Below are positions 61,158-64,000 of a stretch of DNA of 64,000 nucleotides, one piece after another. This DNA comes from Bacteroidia bacterium. Its GTDB lineage: Bacteria; Bacteroidota; Bacteroidia; Bacteroidales; Azobacteroidaceae. The notes under the pieces were generated by a model. That model was not told the DNA's origin. It was given only the letters and a program-made list of their open reading frames with translations, and ran no database searches. Numbering within the stretch: position 1 is the first letter of the stretch; each line of letters opens with the position of its first letter. A program made the translations under genes and the position numbers. The stretch covers positions 1 to 64,000 of the forward strand of contig BNXY01000008.1 in assembly GCA_025999935.1 (NCBI GenBank), read 5' to 3'.

Positions 61158-63953
61158 TTAACTTTTTCGTTTCTGATAATCTGTCGGGCTTTCCTTATAA
61201 AAATCCTTGAAGCACTTGGTAAAGTACGCAGGCGAGGTAAATCCCGTTTCGTAGGCGATTTCCGAAATGTTTAACCCGGATGTCTGCAACAGGAGTTGCG
61301 CTTTTTGCAGGCGGATAATTTTCAACAGTTCGTTAGGCGTGTAGCCGGTCAGCGATTTTACTTTTCGGTAGAGTTGCGTGTACGAAAGACCTGCCTCACG
61401 GCTTAAATCTTCAATGTTGAGGTCGTTCTGAATCCGGGCTTCAACAAGTTCCCTGAATTTGTCCATGAACGTTTTATCCAAATCTTCAGGAATACTCCTG
61501 TCGCCGGACAGCATATTTTGCCGGAACTTTTCTTTCAAACGTTGGCGGCTTGCTATCAGGTTGCGGATGCGGACTTCCAATACATCGGAATTAAAGGGTT
61601 TGGATATGTAGGCATCGGCGCCGCTTTCGTAACCGCTGATGCGGTACTCGTCGAGCGAATACGCTGTAAGTAGAATGACCGGAATGTGGCTCGTGGACAG
61701 TTCCCTTTTCAGGCGGCGGCAGAGTTCCACGCCATCGGGCGGTGGCATCATGATGTCGCTCACGATAATGTCGGGGATATAGCGCATGGCTTGTCTGAAA
61801 CCATCCGTGCCGTCTTCGGCTTCCAGAATGGTATAACTGTTTTGCAAAACCGTTTTAATGTAGGCGCGTATATCGGGATTGTCATCAATAACAAGCACCG
61901 TTTCGCGGTCGCCGGTATTTTCGTTTTCATCAGTTGATTCCGAGTCATAATCTTCAAAATCCGCCGTTTCTCCGTTTTGAAAATTGGTATGCAGGGGCGC
62001 GATTAATTGCGCCTCTACTTCGCTGTACGGAGTTTCTGTCCTGTTTTGTGAGAAAGGAATGACGACAGTAAAGGTGGTAATGCCGGTGGTTTCGTCGCTG
62101 CCGGCTGCGATTTCGCCCTCGTGCAGTTCCACGAGCGCCTTTGCTAATGCCAATCCTATGCCGGAGCCTTCCATATACGAATTGACCTGATAGAAACGGT
62201 CGAAAATGTTCCGTATATCATTTTCCGCTATGCCTTTGCCTGAATTGGATACGCGGACAACGGCGGCGGGACGGCTCGTTTTTTCCAGCACAACGGAAAT
62301 AAAACCATGTTCGGGCGTAAACTTGAAGGCGTTGGAAAGCAGGTTAAAATAAATGCGTTCCATTTTTTCCGAATCGTAGCAAAAGCGGAATGCTTCGTCG
62401 GGCTGCGAGCCGTCCGGCGTTTCTACACAGAAGTCGAAGCGCAGGCGTTTTTTTACCGCCAATTCGCAAAACATTTCGTTCCATTCCGTGAGTTGGCTGC
62501 AAAGGTTGTTTTCGTTCAGGTTGAGTGTCAGTTTTCCGTTTTCGTACTTGCGGAAGTCGATAATCTGGTCGATAAGCCGGAGCAGGATACCTACATTTTT
62601 CTGTACTAATGCCAAAAGCCGCCGCTGTTCTTTGGGCAGGGATTTGTCCGCCAGCAGCGAGCCGACGGGACCGGAAATCAGCGTGAGGGGAGTTCTAAAC
62701 TCGTGCGAAATGTTGGTAAAAAACACTAATTTGGCTTGGGTTGCTTTTTCCAGTTCCTGCGAAAGGGTTATCAGGCGGTCGCGCTGTTGTTCAAGTTCTT
62801 CGCGGTTACTCTCAATGAGTCGGTTGTTGCGTTCAAGTTCGGCGTTCAGACGGAGTTTGGAGTTGTAGGCTTGGAAAAGCAGTACGGAAAGGATAATGAA
62901 AATCAGGCAGATAAAAGCGAATACGAGCAGCATATATTGCTGTGTGGCATGTCGCGTGATGTGGTTGGCGATTTGGCGGTCGAGGGTGCTGATTTTGTTT
63001 TCATGTTCAATGATGGCGTCGGTTTGCAGTTTCAGTACGCGGGCGTTCGTTTCGTCCACAATATTGGTGTACAGCGTATTTTGTTTCGTATAGGGCTTAC
63101 TCTGCAAAATATCAAGGGCGAGTTGAATGATTTTATCGCCGCTCGTCGGGTAGATAAACGAGGCTTTGAGTTTACCGTCGATAACCTGTTCAATGCCGTT
63201 ACCCGCACCGGGTAAAGCGTCAATACCTACAAAAAAAATGTTGTCGGTGCGGTTAAGACGTTTAGCAGCGTTGTACGCCCCCATTGCCATACGGTCGTTG
63301 TGCGCAAAAACGAGGTCGATAGTGTCGGGCATTTCCGCAAGGATTTTGCTCGTTTCCCGCTCGGCAATGTTTTTGAGCCACGCGCCGTCAGCCGAATCCA
63401 AAATATGTATGTCGGAATAACGGTTGATAACATTTACAAAGCCTTGGTGTCGCTCGGCATCGGGCGACGAGCCTTTCAGACCGCGTATTTCAACGATATT
63501 TCCCCGTCCGTTCAGCAGTTTGGCAACGTAATTACCCACTTCACGCCCTATCTGCACATTATCCGCACCGATAAAGGCAGTGTATTTGTCCGAAGTGATT
63601 TTCCTGTCCACCAGCACAACAGGAATGCCCGCACTGTACGCCTTTTCCACAATGGGCGTAACCGGCTCCGCCTGATTGGGCGAAATGATAATCAAATCCA
63701 CTCTGCGGTCGATAAAACTTTGAATGTCGGCAATCTGCTTTTCCGTATCGTCGCTTACTGTTTTAATGTCGAGTTTTACACCTTTGTGAAACAGCGCTTC
63801 GTTGCGCATTTCCATGTTCATTTTGCTGCGCCATTCGTCGTCGCTGCACTGTGATACGCCGATGATGTATTGTGTTTTTTCCCGTTGGCAGGCGGCAAAA
63901 AACAGAAAAAGAACTAAAGAAAAAATAACCGGCAGGTTGATATGATTTTTCAT
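61158..63953 (-). CDS. Hybrid two-component system regulator with a periplasmic sugar-binding sensor
   Basis: A 931-residue HTCS protein. A lipoprotein-like signal (FFAAC) is followed by a LacI/RbsB-type sugar-binding domain (about 28-300: IIISPNQAEPVTPIVEKAYS, FAHNDRMAMGAYNAAKRL). A membrane segment lies at about 340-362. The kinase has the H box FFTNISHEFRTPLTL (His about 421) and GSGIGLALAK. The receiver Asp is in IIVSDIMMPP (about 732). The C-terminus is an AraC-type HTH (about 825-925). The layout matches the fructose sensor BT1754 of B. thetaiotaomicron. It should sense a sugar in the periplasm and switch on a utilisation locus, probably the one to the right of the window. Confidence 0.92.
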   Translation of the reverse strand: MKNHINLPVIFSLVLFLFFAACQREKTQYIIGVSQCSDDEWRSKMNMEMRNEALFHKGVKLDIKTVSDDTEKQIADIQSFIDRRVDLIIISPNQAEPVTPIVEKAYSAGIPVVLVDRKITSDKYTAFIGADNVQIGREVGNYVAKLLNGRGNIVEIRGLKGSSPDAERHQGFVNVINRYSDIHILDSADGAWLKNIAERETSKILAEMPDTIDLVFAHNDRMAMGAYNAAKRLNRTDNIFFVGIDALPGAGNGIEQVIDGKLKASFIYPTSGDKIIQLALDILQSKPYTKQNTLYTNIVDETNARVLKLQTDAIIEHENKISTLDRQIANHITRHATQQYMLLVFAFICLIFIILSVLLFQAYNSKLRLNAELERNNRLIESNREELEQQRDRLITLSQELEKATQAKLVFFTNISHEFRTPLTLISGPVGSLLADKSLPKEQRRLLALVQKNVGILLRLIDQIIDFRKYENGKLTLNLNENNLCSQLTEWNEMFCELAVKKRLRFDFCVETPDGSQPDEAFRFCYDSEKMERIYFNLLSNAFKFTPEHGFISVVLEKTSRPAAVVRVSNSGKGIAENDIRNIFDRFYQVNSYMEGSGIGLALAKALVELHEGEIAAGSDETTGITTFTVVIPFSQNRTETPYSEVEAQLIAPLHTNFQNGETADFEDYDSESTDENENTGDRETVLVIDDNPDIRAYIKTVLQNSYTILEAEDGTDGFRQAMRYIPDIIVSDIMMPPPDGVELCRRLKRELSTSHIPVILLTAYSLDEYRISGYESGADAYISKPFNSDVLEVRIRNLIASRQRLKEKFRQNMLSGDRSIPEDLDKTFMDKFRELVEARIQNDLNIEDLSREAGLSYTQLYRKVKSLTGYTPNELLKIIRLQKAQLLLQTSGLNISEIAYETGFTSPAYFTKCFKDFYKESPTDYQKRKS

Positions 63954-64000
63954 ATTGATTATCTATTAAAAATAAAAATGTTCATTATCAATAACCTGCA

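Noticed and set aside
1..64000. CRISPR arrays, rRNA and tRNA genes
   Set aside because: No regularly spaced repeats of the right length and no rRNA or tRNA signatures were seen on either strand.

Overview
The window reads as chromosomal DNA of a Bacteroidota bacterium, most likely of the order Bacteroidales. Evidence: two SusC/SusD pairs, a hybrid two-component system regulator, NVEALA and BF3164-type lipoprotein genes, a type IX secretion C-terminal domain remnant, an rteC-like conjugative-transposon gene, and repeated use of the Bacteroidota promoter motif TAnnTTTG. I found no rRNA, tRNA or CRISPR array. Genus cannot be told from this sequence alone.

Layout. 1-1.5 kb: the end of a MacB/FtsX-type ABC exporter (permease, then ATPase). 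1.6-7.9 kb: a DUF4160 fragment, a lipoprotein lactonase, and SusC/SusD pair 1. 8-10.5 kb, minus strand: a secreted-lipoprotein operon (thioredoxin-like protein, carboxypeptidase-regulatory-like protein, BF3164-type beta-propeller) headed by a frameshifted NVEALA peptide gene. 10.6-11.7 kb: a scar made of a 269-bp copy of the 3' end of susD 1, a group II intron without its protein gene, and a decayed copy of the lactonase 3' end. 11.7-14.9 kb: a coiled-coil protein and a YtrA-type GntR/ABC operon. 15.1-20.3 kb: envelope genes (LpxH-like phosphoesterase, cytidylyltransferase, CDP-glycerol glycerophosphotransferase-like protein, LPS kinase, GT9, DUF4254). 20.3-24.7 kb: a HEAT/DUF1080 protein with a Gfo/Idh/MocA oxidoreductase, matching the 3-keto-glycoside pathway. 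24.8-32.2 kb: housekeeping (LysE exporter, mdh, trxA, dnaE, NlpC/P60, coaA). 32.4-37.8 kb: SusC/SusD pair 2.

38-49.5 kb is accessory and heavily eroded: an AAA ATPase, DUF6132 and a lipoprotein thioredoxin, a RAYT transposase remnant inside 130-140 bp inverted repeats, an antitoxin with an internally deleted toxin, an unknown protein, a candidate structured RNA, and a surface-protein cluster (beta-barrel, two proteins sharing a duplicated N-terminal leader, lipoprotein, WG-repeat lipoprotein, membrane protein), ending in an orphan type IX sorting domain.

49.5-61.1 kb is a block of conjugative-transposon type: two HTH proteins, a primase-helicase, an EEP nuclease, a PAPS-reductase-like PP-loop enzyme, a 1891-residue methylase-helicase, DUF1896 and a 5'-truncated rteC. 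At 61.2-64 kb lies a sugar-sensing HTCS regulator, head-on to whatever follows the window. No integrase, relaxase or transfer gene is visible, so the element is partial or continues elsewhere.

The strongest new observations are the susD/intron/lactonase scar, the duplicated leader module at 43.3 and 44.3 kb whose differences all change amino acids, the candidate RNA at 42.35-42.51 kb, the RAYT element with its long inverted repeats, and the HTCS-rteC arrangement.
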